Below, one piece after another: positions 1 to 9,076 of a DNA stretch of 39,331 nucleotides. The DNA lies in the NCBI GenBank assembly GCA_030604735.1, contig JAUVVG010000035.1:1-39331 (forward strand). Reading direction: 5' to 3'. Both the position numbers and the translations under genes were made by a program. Every line of letters begins with the position of its first letter. Positions within the stretch are counted from its first letter, which is position 1. The stretch comes from Azoarcus sp. Its GTDB lineage: Bacteria > Pseudomonadota > Gammaproteobacteria > Burkholderiales > Rhodocyclaceae. The notes beneath the pieces are model-generated. The model was not told the origin of the DNA. It worked only from the letters and a program-made list of their open reading frames with translations, and made no database searches.

Positions 1-134
1 GGCTCTCGGCCGGATCGACCTTCTTCCTGCTGAGCGCCTTCCTCGTCCAGTATCTCGGACTCGTCGCCGAGCGCTGGTACTTCTTCGTCGAAGCCAATCA
101 CCCGCAGAACCTCTACTACCAGTCGATTTCATGA
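1..134 (+). CDS. DMSO reductase-type membrane anchor subunit, C-terminal fragment (DmsC-like)
   Basis: Only the last 43 or so codons are inside the window; the 5' part lies beyond the left edge. The visible tail is a hydrophobic segment (STFFLLSAFLVQYLGLV) followed by ERWYFFVEANHPQNLYY and a TGA at 132-134. From memory, an ERW-x-FF-x-EA motif near the C-terminus followed by LYY is typical of DmsC/YnfH-type anchors, which hold molybdopterin oxidoreductases of the DMSO reductase family in the membrane and oxidise menaquinol. The catalytic and iron-sulfur subunits would be expected upstream, outside the window. The assignment rests on a short stretch, so the subfamily and substrate are open. Confidence 0.6.
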   Translation, partial: LSAGSTFFLLSAFLVQYLGLVAERWYFFVEANHPQNLYYQSIS

Positions 135-216
135 TGACGCGGGTGATGCCAGTGCGGTAACGGCTGGCGGCAGGGACATGTCGCCACGCCGTGTTTGAAG
201 TAAGCTGTCGCCGCAC

Positions 217-1077
217 ATGAACATCATCCCATTCGAGGCCCTGGCCTGTCCGCTGGACGGCTTGCCCTTGCGGCGCGGCGACACGACCTGGCGCTGCGCC
301 AGTGGCCACAGTTTCGACATCGCCAGCCAGGGTCACACCCATTTGCTGCCGGTCCAGCAAAAGCGATCGCGCGACCCGGGCGACAGCAAGGAGATGGTCG
401 CCGCCCGGCGGCGATTTCTGGCGACGGGACATTATCAGCCTATCGCTGCCGCGACGAGTCGGGCCGCCCTGGCGGACCTGGCTTCCAGCGCGACGATCAG
501 CTGCCTCGATGCCGGCTGCGGCGAAGGCTACTACCTGCGCCAGCTGGCCGGCGCGGCCCATGACAAACAGCGGCTCGCGCGGCTCGCGCTAGTCGGACTC
601 GATATCTCGAAGGGGGCGGCCCTGTCGGCGGCAAAGCAGGACAAGCGGATGAGTTGGGTGGTCGGCAGCAACGCGAATCTGCCGGTGCTCACTGCCACCC
701 TCGACCGGGTGTTGTGCCTGTTCGGCTTTCCGGTCTATCCGGAATTCGCACGCGTGCTCAAACCGAAGGGGCTGCTGCTGCAGCTGGACGCCGGACCGGA
801 TCATCTGCGGGAATTGCGCGAGATCATCTACCCCAGCCTGAAGCCGGAGCGCGCCCTCGAACCATCGCCCCCGCCCGGCTTCACCCACCTCGGCACCGAA
901 ACGATCCGCTACCGCGCGCTGATCGACGGCGCCGACCAGATCGCCGATTTGCTGACGATGACGCCACACCTTTATCGTGCCAGCGCCGAGGGACGCGCCA
1001 AGGCCGCGGCGCTGACCTCGCTGCAGATCACCGTGGACGTGCGTCTGACGCGTTTCGCTCGACAAGCGTCGGGCTGA
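217..1077 (+). CDS. rlmA: 23S rRNA (guanine-N1)-methyltransferase, RlmA family
   Basis: A 286-residue protein of the usual RlmA length. It has an N-terminal zinc-finger-like region (C11, C27, H31), the family-specific stretch LLPVQQKRSRDPGDSKEM followed by AARRRFLATGHYQP, and an SAM-binding motif LDAGCGEGYYL near residue 95. RlmA methylates N1 of a guanine in helix 35 of 23S rRNA (G745 in E. coli). The position that is Cys in the E. coli-type CPxC motif is Asp here (CPLD), so the zinc site has at most three classical ligands. The ATG has only a weak ribosome binding site. It stands alone between the membrane-anchor gene and the convergent aldolase gene. Confidence 0.9.
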   Translation: MNIIPFEALACPLDGLPLRRGDTTWRCASGHSFDIASQGHTHLLPVQQKRSRDPGDSKEMVAARRRFLATGHYQPIAAATSRAALADLASSATISCLDAGCGEGYYLRQLAGAAHDKQRLARLALVGLDISKGAALSAAKQDKRMSWVVGSNANLPVLTATLDRVLCLFGFPVYPEFARVLKPKGLLLQLDAGPDHLRELREIIYPSLKPERALEPSPPPGFTHLGTETIRYRALIDGADQIADLLTMTPHLYRASAEGRAKAAALTSLQITVDVRLTRFARQASG

Positions 1078-1189
1078 TCGACGCACCCGATCGAGCGCTT
1101 GCCCATCGCGTGTCGTGGCGGCGAGGCTGCAGGGTTCAGGCAGGGCAGCCGTTGCAGGCGGCCCGCCCCGGCAGCCCGGCCCTACACGC

Positions 1190-2038
1190 TCAGTCGAACA
1201 TGTCGGGCTGGGTGACGACCAGCTCGCTCCAGATCGTCTGGAAATGCAGCCAGCCGATGTACTCGCTGCCGACATGTTCACGGCTGTAGCGAGAGCGCTC
1301 CGGCGACACCAGGGACGGCGTCTGGCCGGTGGCCTCGACCATCAACTGCTGCTGGCAGCAGCGCTCCAGCGCGATGAACCAGAACGCGGCCGCCTCGATG
1401 CTGTGACGGCTGGCGGTGAAGAGCCCGTGATTCTTGTGGATCGCCGCCTTCACGCCCTTGAAATGATGCGCCACGCTGCCGCCCGCCTTGACCTCGACCG
1501 CAACCTGACCGGCTTCGTCGTCGATGACCGCGTGATCTTCAAAAAAGGCCGCCGCATCCTGCGAAATCGGCGCCAACGGCTTGCCCAGCGAGGCGAAGGC
1601 GGTGCCATAGGTGGTATGGGCATGGCACATCGCCAGAATGTCGGGATGGGCTTCATGCACGGCCGCGTGCAGCACGAAGCCGGCGCGGTTGAGCGCGTAA
1701 TCGCCCTCGACGACATTGCCCTCGTGGTCTGCGAGGATCAGGTTGGAAACCTTCACCTGATTGAAATGCACCGCCATCGGGTTGGTCCAGTACAGATGTG
1801 GCCGTTCCGGGTCGCGGATCGTCAGATGGCCGGCGAAGCCATAGTCGAAACCCTGTAGCGCAAACGCGCGGCAGGCCCCGACCAGTCGCTCCTTCAGGTA
1901 CTGACGCTCTTGCTCGTAACTGGAAAATTCGGGGATACCCGGAAACATCAGCCCGGGCTGGTCGGGCTGGTAGATCGATACCTTCTTCTCGGTGGTCGGA
2001 TCGTAGCGGTGAATCCTGCTTTTGACGCGTGTGTCCAT
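1190..2038 (-). CDS. Class II aldolase/adducin family protein
   Basis: A 282-residue protein with the class II aldolase fold markers: GHLTIRDPE (residues 70-78), the metal-binding pair H139-A-H141 in CHAHTTYG, and NHGLF downstream as the third histidine region. A clear AGGAG lies 6 nt before the ATG. The Glu that acts as catalytic acid/base in fuculose- and ribulose-phosphate aldolases is not seen at the equivalent place; the protein has RAGFVLH (118-124), as in adducin-like members. It may therefore bind a metal and a small sugar or keto-acid ligand without being a phosphate-sugar aldolase. It is divergent from a LysR regulator and is its probable target. The substrate cannot be told from the sequence. 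Confidence 0.85.
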   Translation of the reverse strand: MDTRVKSRIHRYDPTTEKKVSIYQPDQPGLMFPGIPEFSSYEQERQYLKERLVGACRAFALQGFDYGFAGHLTIRDPERPHLYWTNPMAVHFNQVKVSNLILADHEGNVVEGDYALNRAGFVLHAAVHEAHPDILAMCHAHTTYGTAFASLGKPLAPISQDAAAFFEDHAVIDDEAGQVAVEVKAGGSVAHHFKGVKAAIHKNHGLFTASRHSIEAAAFWFIALERCCQQQLMVEATGQTPSLVSPERSRYSREHVGSEYIGWLHFQTIWSELVVTQPDMFD

Positions 2039-2189
2039 GCTTGTCTCCTGTTCGGGCTTGTCTTGTTATGTCTCTAGCGGTGGGACGGGTCGGCCTCGGC
2101 GGGACAGGCCGGCCCTTTAGGATCCTCTACGCTTTCGACATGTTCCTCCTGCCGGCCGGCCATCACAAACGATGCTTTCGCATTGATTT

Positions 2190-2204
2190 ATGAATTTTAT
2201 TCAT
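2190..2204. promoter_or_regulatory. LysR-type operator (T-N11-A box) between aldolase and regulator
   Basis: The spacer carries ATGAAT-TTT-ATTCAT, a perfect inverted repeat. It contains T-N11-A (T2191 to A2203), the core motif bound by LysR-family regulators. It lies 17 nt before the LysR gene start and within the AT-rich part of the 182-bp divergent spacer, where a promoter for either gene would sit. Autoregulation plus control of the aldolase gene is the natural inference. Confidence 0.7.
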
Positions 2205-2220
2205 CTATATCCACCTGAAG

Positions 2221-3153
2221 ATGAGAAAACTTCCTAGCCTGAATCGCCTCCGTGCCTTCGAGGCCGCCGCCCGGCTGGAGAGCTTCACCCTGGCCGCCCG
2301 CGAACTCCACCTGACCGCATCCGCGATCAGCCACCAGATCAAGGACCTGGAACAGGAGTTCGGTCGGCCGCTATTCGTGAGGCAAAGCCGCAGCGTCAAG
2401 CCGACACTGGAGGGGCAGCGCCTGCACCAGAGCCTGGTCCGGATCTTCGATGCGCTTGAGGCGGCCTGCGCCGAAGTCGCGCAACCGGTCCTCGAGCAAG
2501 TGCTCGCCGTACATTGCGCACCAACACTGGCCGTCAAATGGCTCGCCCCTCGCCTCGCCACGCTGATCGCCCGGCATCCCGACCTGAAGATCCGGCTGAC
2601 CACCGGTGCCGAGCCGGTGGACCTGACCCAATCGCGAGAAGTGGATCTGGCGATCGGATACGGCTTTGTCCACGACCGCCCCGGGGTAACCGTGATCCCG
2701 CTCGGTGACGAGCGGATCGTGCCACTGGTGTCGCCCCGGCTTATCGAGGGTGCCGGTGACATCGCCTGCCTGCTGCAAAGTCTTCCGCTGATCGAGTCGC
2801 AACTGAATCCAGTTTCGTGGCAACACTGGTTCGTTCAGAACCGCCTGCCGATCCCACCCCGCCCCGGGCTGTCATTCGACCGTGCCGCGCTTGCGATCTC
2901 GGCCGCCGCCGACGGCATGGGCGTGGCGCTGGAGAGCACGCGCCTGGCCGAGCGGGAACTCGACAGGGGCGAACTCGTGATTCTCGGCGAAGCGGTGTTC
3001 GACCCCATCTGCCGACCGACCCATTTCCTGTGTTTGCGTGACAACGAGAGGAACGTCGAAAAGATCCGGACCTTCGTCGACTGGCTGCTCTCCGAAGTCG
3101 AGACGCCGAAGACCGGAACGCTCGACCTGAACGCGCGCAAACGGATACCCTGA
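2221..3153 (+). CDS. LysR-family transcriptional regulator, GcvA-like
   Basis: A 310-residue protein with an N-terminal winged helix-turn-helix (residues about 5-65; FEAAARLESFTLAARELHLT then SAISHQIKDLE) and a type 2 periplasmic-binding effector domain. The start PSLNRLRAFEAAAR and the element SWQHWF near residue 200 are typical of the GcvA branch. The ATG is preceded by an AAG-containing site without a strong Shine-Dalgarno sequence. The gene is divergent from the aldolase-like gene and shares a LysR box with it. The next gene, a PaiB homologue, starts 42 nt downstream on the same strand and may be co-transcribed. The inducer is unknown. Confidence 0.92.
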   Translation: MRKLPSLNRLRAFEAAARLESFTLAARELHLTASAISHQIKDLEQEFGRPLFVRQSRSVKPTLEGQRLHQSLVRIFDALEAACAEVAQPVLEQVLAVHCAPTLAVKWLAPRLATLIARHPDLKIRLTTGAEPVDLTQSREVDLAIGYGFVHDRPGVTVIPLGDERIVPLVSPRLIEGAGDIACLLQSLPLIESQLNPVSWQHWFVQNRLPIPPRPGLSFDRAALAISAAADGMGVALESTRLAERELDRGELVILGEAVFDPICRPTHFLCLRDNERNVEKIRTFVDWLLSEVETPKTGTLDLNARKRIP

Positions 3154-3195
3154 CCCAGCAGTGGCGACGTGCGGCCTGGACGAGGTGAAATGACC

Positions 3196-3828
3196 ATGTA
3201 TATCCCTGGAAGCTTCCGTGAAGAAAGAATCGAAAATTTGCATGCGCTGATTGAAGCGCACCCCCTGGCTCTGCTGATATCGCAAGGCCCGGCGGGTCTT
3301 CAGGCGAGTCCCGTCCCCTTCATGCTGTATCCGGATGAGGGGCGCTTCGGTGTGCTGCGCGCTCATCTGGCCAGAGCGAATCCCGCGTGGAAAGAGCTAC
3401 AGGCCGGCGCGGAATGCCTGGTGATGTTTCGCGGACATGACGGATATGTCACGCCGTCCTGGTATCCCAGCAAGGCGGAAACGCGGCGGGTCGTGCCGAC
3501 CTGGAACTACATCGCGGTCGAAGTCAGGGGCACGCCGACAATAATCGAAGAACCGGCGTGGTTGCGCCGGCAACTGGACGACCTGACTCGGCGCCATGAA
3601 GGGATAAGGGCGAAACCATGGTCAGTCGCGGACGCCCCGGACGATTTCGTTGCCGCGCAGTTGAAAGCGATCGTCGGCATCGAGATCCCCGTCAGCCGGA
3701 TCGAGGGCAAATGGAAGCTCAGCCAGAACAGGACGGATCTCGACCGTCAGGGGGTTGTCGACGGCATGGGGGATGAGACTGATCCACATGGCCACCCGTT
3801 TCTCGCGGAGCAAATGAAACGCAACTGA
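3196..3828 (+). CDS. PaiB-like FMN-binding protein
   Basis: A 210-residue protein beginning MYIPGSF, the standard PaiB start, with the family landmarks ANPAWKEL, YVTPSWYPSK, VPTWNYIAVEV and the late IEGKWKLSQNR. The domain has a split-barrel flavin-reductase-like fold. PaiB of Bacillus is described as a negative regulator of sporulation and protease genes; in proteobacteria the role is not settled, and a pyridoxamine-oxidase-like redox function is possible. I chose the ATG at 3196 because the AGGTG at 3183-3187 sits 8 nt upstream; an in-frame ATG at 3190 is too close to that site. The stop is only 13 nt from the convergent stop of the thioesterase gene. Confidence 0.88.
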   Translation: MYIPGSFREERIENLHALIEAHPLALLISQGPAGLQASPVPFMLYPDEGRFGVLRAHLARANPAWKELQAGAECLVMFRGHDGYVTPSWYPSKAETRRVVPTWNYIAVEVRGTPTIIEEPAWLRRQLDDLTRRHEGIRAKPWSVADAPDDFVAAQLKAIVGIEIPVSRIEGKWKLSQNRTDLDRQGVVDGMGDETDPHGHPFLAEQMKRN

Positions 3829-3841
3829 CCGCGTTCGCCTG

Positions 3842-4372
3842 TTATGCGGTGAAGTGCGGGTTCGAAGCGGCAGGCAACTTGTGCCTGATCCCGATGACAC
3901 GCCCCAGGCCCTCGGGTCGGGGGTAAGCGGTGTGCTGGACCAGCGAGTGATCGACGATCGACTGGATCGTGGCCGGAAAGGGCGCTGAACGACGCGTCAC
4001 CATGTCGATATGCATCGTGATGACTTCGTTGGTCGCGGCGAGCCAGCCTTCCTCCGCATGGAACATCCGATGAAACAAGTGCAGTCGTTTCGTATCGGCG
4101 TCGACCAGCTGGGTCCTGACGACATACGGATCATTCAGCCGTAGCTCGCGCTCGTAGGTCACATGCATTTCGAGCGCGAAGGTCGAGCCCCCTTCGCAAA
4201 GGTAATCGGCATCCAGGCCCAGGGTCGCCAGAAAGTAGTCGGTGCCCTGGTCGAACGCGAGCACGTAATAGGCCACGTTCATGTGTCCGTTGTAGTCGAT
4301 CCACTCCGGCCGGATGTGGCCACTCTCGGTCTCGGGAAGCGTCGCCGGATCGCACTCGGGGGCAGTATTCAT
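3842..4372 (-). CDS. Hotdog-fold acyl-CoA thioesterase, betainyl-CoA thioesterase-like
   Basis: A 176-residue single-hotdog protein. The active-site segment is IRPEWIDYNGHMNVAYYVLAFD, where the D-Y-N-G-H-M-N string matches the catalytic region of the 4-hydroxybenzoyl-CoA thioesterase group. The wording of this segment and VTYERELRLND recall thioesterases found in carnitine degradation operons, which cleave betainyl-CoA. That substrate is an inference: no carnitine dehydrogenase is present in the window. The ATG at 4372 has GGAG 7 nt upstream and was preferred over an earlier ATG at 4447. The gene diverges from an ABC transporter of the polyamine/quaternary-amine type, which fits a role in handling an imported amine. 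Confidence 0.8.
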   Translation of the reverse strand: MNTAPECDPATLPETESGHIRPEWIDYNGHMNVAYYVLAFDQGTDYFLATLGLDADYLCEGGSTFALEMHVTYERELRLNDPYVVRTQLVDADTKRLHLFHRMFHAEEGWLAATNEVITMHIDMVTRRSAPFPATIQSIVDHSLVQHTAYPRPEGLGRVIGIRHKLPAASNPHFTA

Positions 4373-4430
4373 AGGGGTACTCCGTACTTGCGCGTTTGTC
4401 TTCGAGAAGTCATATTCTGTTCTAGCTCCG

Positions 4431-4478
4431 GTAACAATGCGTAACACCTGTCGGCGACCTCGATAGGATCACATCGAG
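4431..4478. promoter_or_regulatory. Repeat-bearing divergent spacer, possible operator
   Basis: Between the thioesterase and transporter genes lie two direct copies of GTAACA exactly 10 nt apart (4431-4436 and 4441-4446), one helical turn, and then an inverted repeat CTCGAT / ATCGAG (4459-4464 and 4473-4478) with 8 nt between the arms. Such arrangement is common in operators, but no candidate regulator gene is adjacent, so this is tentative. Confidence 0.3.
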
Positions 4479-4641
4479 TAGGCACGTGCCAATTCTTTGC
4501 GTGAACAGGTTCTTGCCGGGGATTCACCAGGTCGTCCAGACCCGATGCCGGGTCCGCACTCGAAGGAAGAACGCGTATGGTTGAAGAGGGATCCATGGCA
4601 CCGAATTGTCTCGCAATCCAGATTGCATGGAGCGGGCGCCG

Positions 4642-5733
<1,092 letters not shown>

Positions 5734-5807
5734 TGATGGGACGGGTGCCTTTTAACGGGGTTTCATGCACATCCGGTGCGGCCGACCCCATGACTCTGGA
5801 GAAGACG

Positions 5808-6866
5808 ATGAAGAAACTGTCAGCACTGGTTGGCATGGGTGCCTTGCTCATGGCAACCACCGCATTTGCGCAGCAACAGACGCTCACCGCAGTATCCTTC
5901 GGCGGATCCTACGGCGCCGCGCAGCAACGCCACATGATCGAACCCTTCATGGAGAAGACAGGTCACCGGATCCTGTTCGAGGACTACTCGGGCGGTATCG
6001 CCGAGATCAAGGCGCAGGTCGAATCGGGCAATATCCAGTGGGACGTGGTCGACATCGAAGTGATCGACCTGGAACGGGCCTGTGCCGAAGGGCTGCTCGA
6101 GATCATCCCGCGTGACGTGCTGCCGCCGGGCGACGACGGCACGCCGGCGATGGAAGACTTCATGCCGGGTGCACTCGACAACGAATGCGGCGTCGGCGTG
6201 ATCTTCTGGACCACGCTGTACGCGATCAATACCGAAACCATCGGCCCCAACAAGCCCAGCACCATCCAGGATCTGTTCGACACCGAGAAATTCCCGGGTA
6301 AGCGCGCATTGCGCAAGCGCCCACAGGTGAACCTCGAATGGGCCCTGATCGCCGACGGCGTCGAGCGCGACAAGATCTATGAAGTGCTCGCCACCGAGGA
6401 AGGCCAGGCCCGCGCCTTCGCCAAGCTCGACACCATCAAGAGCGACGTGGTCTGGTTCGACAGCTGGTCGCAGGCGCCGCAACTGCTCAACGACGGCGGC
6501 GCGATCATGGTTCAGTCCGCCAACGGCCGCTTCTACGCGGCCATCCAGGATGAGGGGCGGCCCTTCGAGATGATCTGGGACGGCCACCTCTACGACCTCG
6601 ATGTCTGGTCCATCGTCCGTGGCAGCAAGAACAAGGATCTCGCGCTCGAGTTCATCAAGTTCGCGACCGGCACTGTCCCGCTGGCCGGCATGCAGGAAGT
6701 CGCTTACGGCCCGACCCGCAAGTCCTCCGCACCGCTGGTCGATCCGGCCGTCTTGCCGCTGCTGCCCTCCTCGCACATCGAAGCCGGCGTCAAGGCCGAC
6801 GGGGTCTTCTGGGCCGACTACGGCGAGTCGCTGGGTGAGCGCTTCAACGAGTGGCTGTTGAGATAA
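5808..6866 (+). CDS. ABC transporter periplasmic binding protein, PotD-like
   Basis: A 352-residue protein with a signal peptide (MKKLSALVGMGALLMATTAFA, cleavage before QQQ) and the bilobal fold of the spermidine/putrescine-binding family, seen in SFGGSYGAAQ, WDVVDIE and the tail TRKSSAPLVDP. The start at 5808 is set by GGAG 6 nt upstream and by the signal peptide; the ATG at 5790 would add MTLEKT in front of it. It binds the substrate in the periplasm and delivers it to the two permeases downstream. Acidic and aromatic residues that contact polyamines cannot be assigned with confidence, so other cationic ligands, such as betaines or opines, remain possible. Confidence 0.9.
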   Translation: MKKLSALVGMGALLMATTAFAQQQTLTAVSFGGSYGAAQQRHMIEPFMEKTGHRILFEDYSGGIAEIKAQVESGNIQWDVVDIEVIDLERACAEGLLEIIPRDVLPPGDDGTPAMEDFMPGALDNECGVGVIFWTTLYAINTETIGPNKPSTIQDLFDTEKFPGKRALRKRPQVNLEWALIADGVERDKIYEVLATEEGQARAFAKLDTIKSDVVWFDSWSQAPQLLNDGGAIMVQSANGRFYAAIQDEGRPFEMIWDGHLYDLDVWSIVRGSKNKDLALEFIKFATGTVPLAGMQEVAYGPTRKSSAPLVDPAVLPLLPSSHIEAGVKADGVFWADYGESLGERFNEWLLR

Positions 6867-6877
6867 GCGCCAGGGTT

Positions 6878-6913
6878 CGCGCCCGCCGTCCGGACTTCCG
6901 GACGGCGGGCGCG
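6878..6913 (+). promoter_or_regulatory. Perfect 16-bp intercistronic hairpin
   Basis: Arms 6878-6893 and 6898-6913 are exact reverse complements, closed by the tetraloop ACTT, in the 70-nt gap between the binding-protein and first permease genes. There is no T-run after it, so it is not a classical intrinsic terminator. Hairpins at this place are known in other importer operons to protect the upstream message from 3' exonucleases, giving more binding protein than permease. I infer that role here. Confidence 0.75.
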
Positions 6914-6936
6914 ATCGAACGATCCGGATCTCGACG

Positions 6937-8175
6937 ATGACCGCTACCTCGCTCTCCAAGGAAGACCTGGGTGCCGCACGACGTGCCTTGCGCCGACGCA
7001 AACTGACGGCGTTTCTGCTCGTCGCACCCTTGCTCGTGTTCTTGCTCTTCGCCTTCGTTGCCCCGATCGGGAGCATGCTGTTCCGCAGCGTGCATAATCC
7101 GAACGTGGCCGACCTGATCCCGGACACGATGGAGCTAATGGACGACTGGGATGGCGTGTCGCTGCCCGACGAGTCCTTGATGAACCAGTTTGCGGTCGAT
7201 CTCAAGCGCCTGGCCAATGACCGGACCTCGGGGCGACTGGCCGGTGAGGTCAACCGCATCCTGCCGGGTTCGAGCAGCGTGATTCAATCCACCGCGCGCC
7301 GGATGCGTACGGTCGATGACGACGAACTCCAGCAGAATGGCGCTGCGCTGCTGTTCGATGCGCATGCCAACTGGCAGCAAGTGCCGATCTGGCAGGCCAT
7401 TCGCCAGTCGGGCAACCCCTACACGATCGCGCATTACCTGACCGCGCTCGATCTCGAGCGCACGCCCAGCGGGGAAATCCAGGCGCGCGACGGGCCTCGG
7501 ATCTACGTTTCGCTGTACATCCAGTCGCTCAGGATCGCGCTGTTCATCACGGTGCTGACCTTCCTGCTTGGCTACCCACTGGCCTACTTCATCGCCAACG
7601 CACCGATCCGGCTTTCCAACATCCTGCTGATCTTCGTGCTGTTGCCGTTCTGGACCTCGCTGCTGGTCCGCACCACATCCTGGATCGCGCTACTGCAGAC
7701 CAATGGCGTGGTCAATACCGCCTTGATGGGGATCGGGCTGACTTCGTCGCCGTTCTCGATGCTGTACACCGAATTCGCGACCATCATCGCGATGACCCAC
7801 ATCCTGCTGCCCTTCATGATCCTGCCGCTCTACAGCGTGATGAAGGGCATCGACCCGAGCTACCTTCGCGCCGCGATGTCGATGGGGGGCAAGCCAATCC
7901 CGGCCTTCCTGCGCATCTATTTCCCGATGACGCTGCCCGGCCTGTCCGCGGGCGCACTGCTGGTGTTCATCGTGTCGGTCGGCTACTACATCACGCCCGC
8001 ACTGGTCGGGGGTGCCGACGGACAGATGATCTCCAACCTGATCGCCTTCCACATGCAGCAATCGAACAACTGGCCGCTGGCCGCAGCGCTGGGATCGCTG
8101 CTGCTGTTCGTGATCCTGTTGCTGTACTGGACCTATGACCGCCTGGTCGGGACCAAGAATCTTTCATTCGGCTGA
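6937..8175 (+). CDS. ABC transporter permease, PotB-like with long N-terminal insert
   Basis: A 412-residue integral membrane protein. Transmembrane segment 1 spans about residues 23-49, and the remaining segments begin near residue 190 (LYIQSLRIALFITVLTFLLGYPLAYF). The EAA cytoplasmic loop that contacts the ATPase is AAMSMGGKPIPAFLRIYFPMTLPG. PotB-type permeases are usually about 280-300 residues; the excess is a hydrophilic stretch of roughly 135 residues between segments 1 and 2, which should lie in the periplasm. It forms the importer with the preceding genes and with the second permease, which starts 5 nt after its stop. Confidence 0.9.
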   Translation: MTATSLSKEDLGAARRALRRRKLTAFLLVAPLLVFLLFAFVAPIGSMLFRSVHNPNVADLIPDTMELMDDWDGVSLPDESLMNQFAVDLKRLANDRTSGRLAGEVNRILPGSSSVIQSTARRMRTVDDDELQQNGAALLFDAHANWQQVPIWQAIRQSGNPYTIAHYLTALDLERTPSGEIQARDGPRIYVSLYIQSLRIALFITVLTFLLGYPLAYFIANAPIRLSNILLIFVLLPFWTSLLVRTTSWIALLQTNGVVNTALMGIGLTSSPFSMLYTEFATIIAMTHILLPFMILPLYSVMKGIDPSYLRAAMSMGGKPIPAFLRIYFPMTLPGLSAGALLVFIVSVGYYITPALVGGADGQMISNLIAFHMQQSNNWPLAAALGSLLLFVILLLYWTYDRLVGTKNLSFG

Positions 8176-8180
8176 GCACA

Positions 8181-9035
8181 ATGCGCGAACTGCCTGCTTA
8201 CTACGGATTCTGGCATTACCTGGGGCACTACGGGCTAAGGGTGCTGGTGGCCTTGGTGCTCGCCTTCCTGATGCTGCCGATCCTGATCATCATTCCGCTC
8301 TCGTTCAACGTCGAGCCCTACTTCAGCTTCACCGAGGGCATGCTGCGGTTGGACCCGGACGCCTACTCGACCCGTTGGTACGAGCAGGTCTTCAACGATC
8401 CACGCTGGATCCTGTCGATCAAGAACAGCTTCATCGTCGGCATCGCGGCCGCCACGCTGTCCACCGTACTCGGCACCATCGCGGCGGTCGGCCTGGCCTC
8501 GCCGGTGATGCCGTTCAAACGGCTGATCACCGCCCTGTTGCTGTCGCCGATGATCGTGCCGGTCATCATCATCGCCGCCGGCATGTTCTTCTTCTACACC
8601 CGTTTCAACCTCGTCGGCAGCCACCTTGGGCTGATCCTTGCCCATGCGGCGCTCGGCATTCCGTTCGTGATCATCACCGTCACCGCGACCCTGACCGGCT
8701 TCGACCGCTCGCTGTATCACGCCGCGATCGGCATGGGGGCCTCGCCGCTCAAGGCGTTCTGGGACATCGTGATCCCGCTGATCCGCCCGGGTGTTATTTC
8801 TGGGGGCCTGTTCGCCTTCGTGACTTCCTTCGATGAAGTCGTGGTGGTCCTGTTCCTTGCCGGTCCTGCCCAGCGCACGATCCCCCGCCAGATGTTCTCC
8901 GGGTTGCGCGAGCAGATCAACCCGACCATCCTCGCCGTGGCGACCATGCTGATCCTGATCTCGATCGCGCTGCTGGTCACGCTCGAACTGCTCCGGCGCC
9001 GCTCGGAACGTATTCGCATGGGAACCAGCGCCTGA
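8181..9035 (+). CDS. ABC transporter permease, PotC-like
   Basis: A 284-residue permease of normal PotC length with six predicted transmembrane segments and an EAA loop AAIGMGASPLKAFWDIVIPLIRPG. It starts 5 nt after the first permease gene ends, which points to translational coupling. Conserved landmarks include WYEQVFNDPRW and SFDEVVVVLFLAG, both typical of the spermidine/putrescine permease group. It completes the importer complex: one binding protein, two different permeases and, most likely, two copies of the ATPase. No terminator is evident in the 41 nt before the next gene. Confidence 0.92.
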   Translation: MRELPAYYGFWHYLGHYGLRVLVALVLAFLMLPILIIIPLSFNVEPYFSFTEGMLRLDPDAYSTRWYEQVFNDPRWILSIKNSFIVGIAAATLSTVLGTIAAVGLASPVMPFKRLITALLLSPMIVPVIIIAAGMFFFYTRFNLVGSHLGLILAHAALGIPFVIITVTATLTGFDRSLYHAAIGMGASPLKAFWDIVIPLIRPGVISGGLFAFVTSFDEVVVVLFLAGPAQRTIPRQMFSGLREQINPTILAVATMLILISIALLVTLELLRRRSERIRMGTSA

Positions 9036-9076
9036 CGCCATGGACAAAGGTGGACCCAAAATTCAGGATCCCCGCC

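Noticed and set aside
589-1281. Long minus-strand open frame opposite rlmA
   Set aside because: It is antisense to a clear RlmA protein, has arginine- and glycine-rich composition and matches no family; it is a shadow of GC-rich coding sequence.
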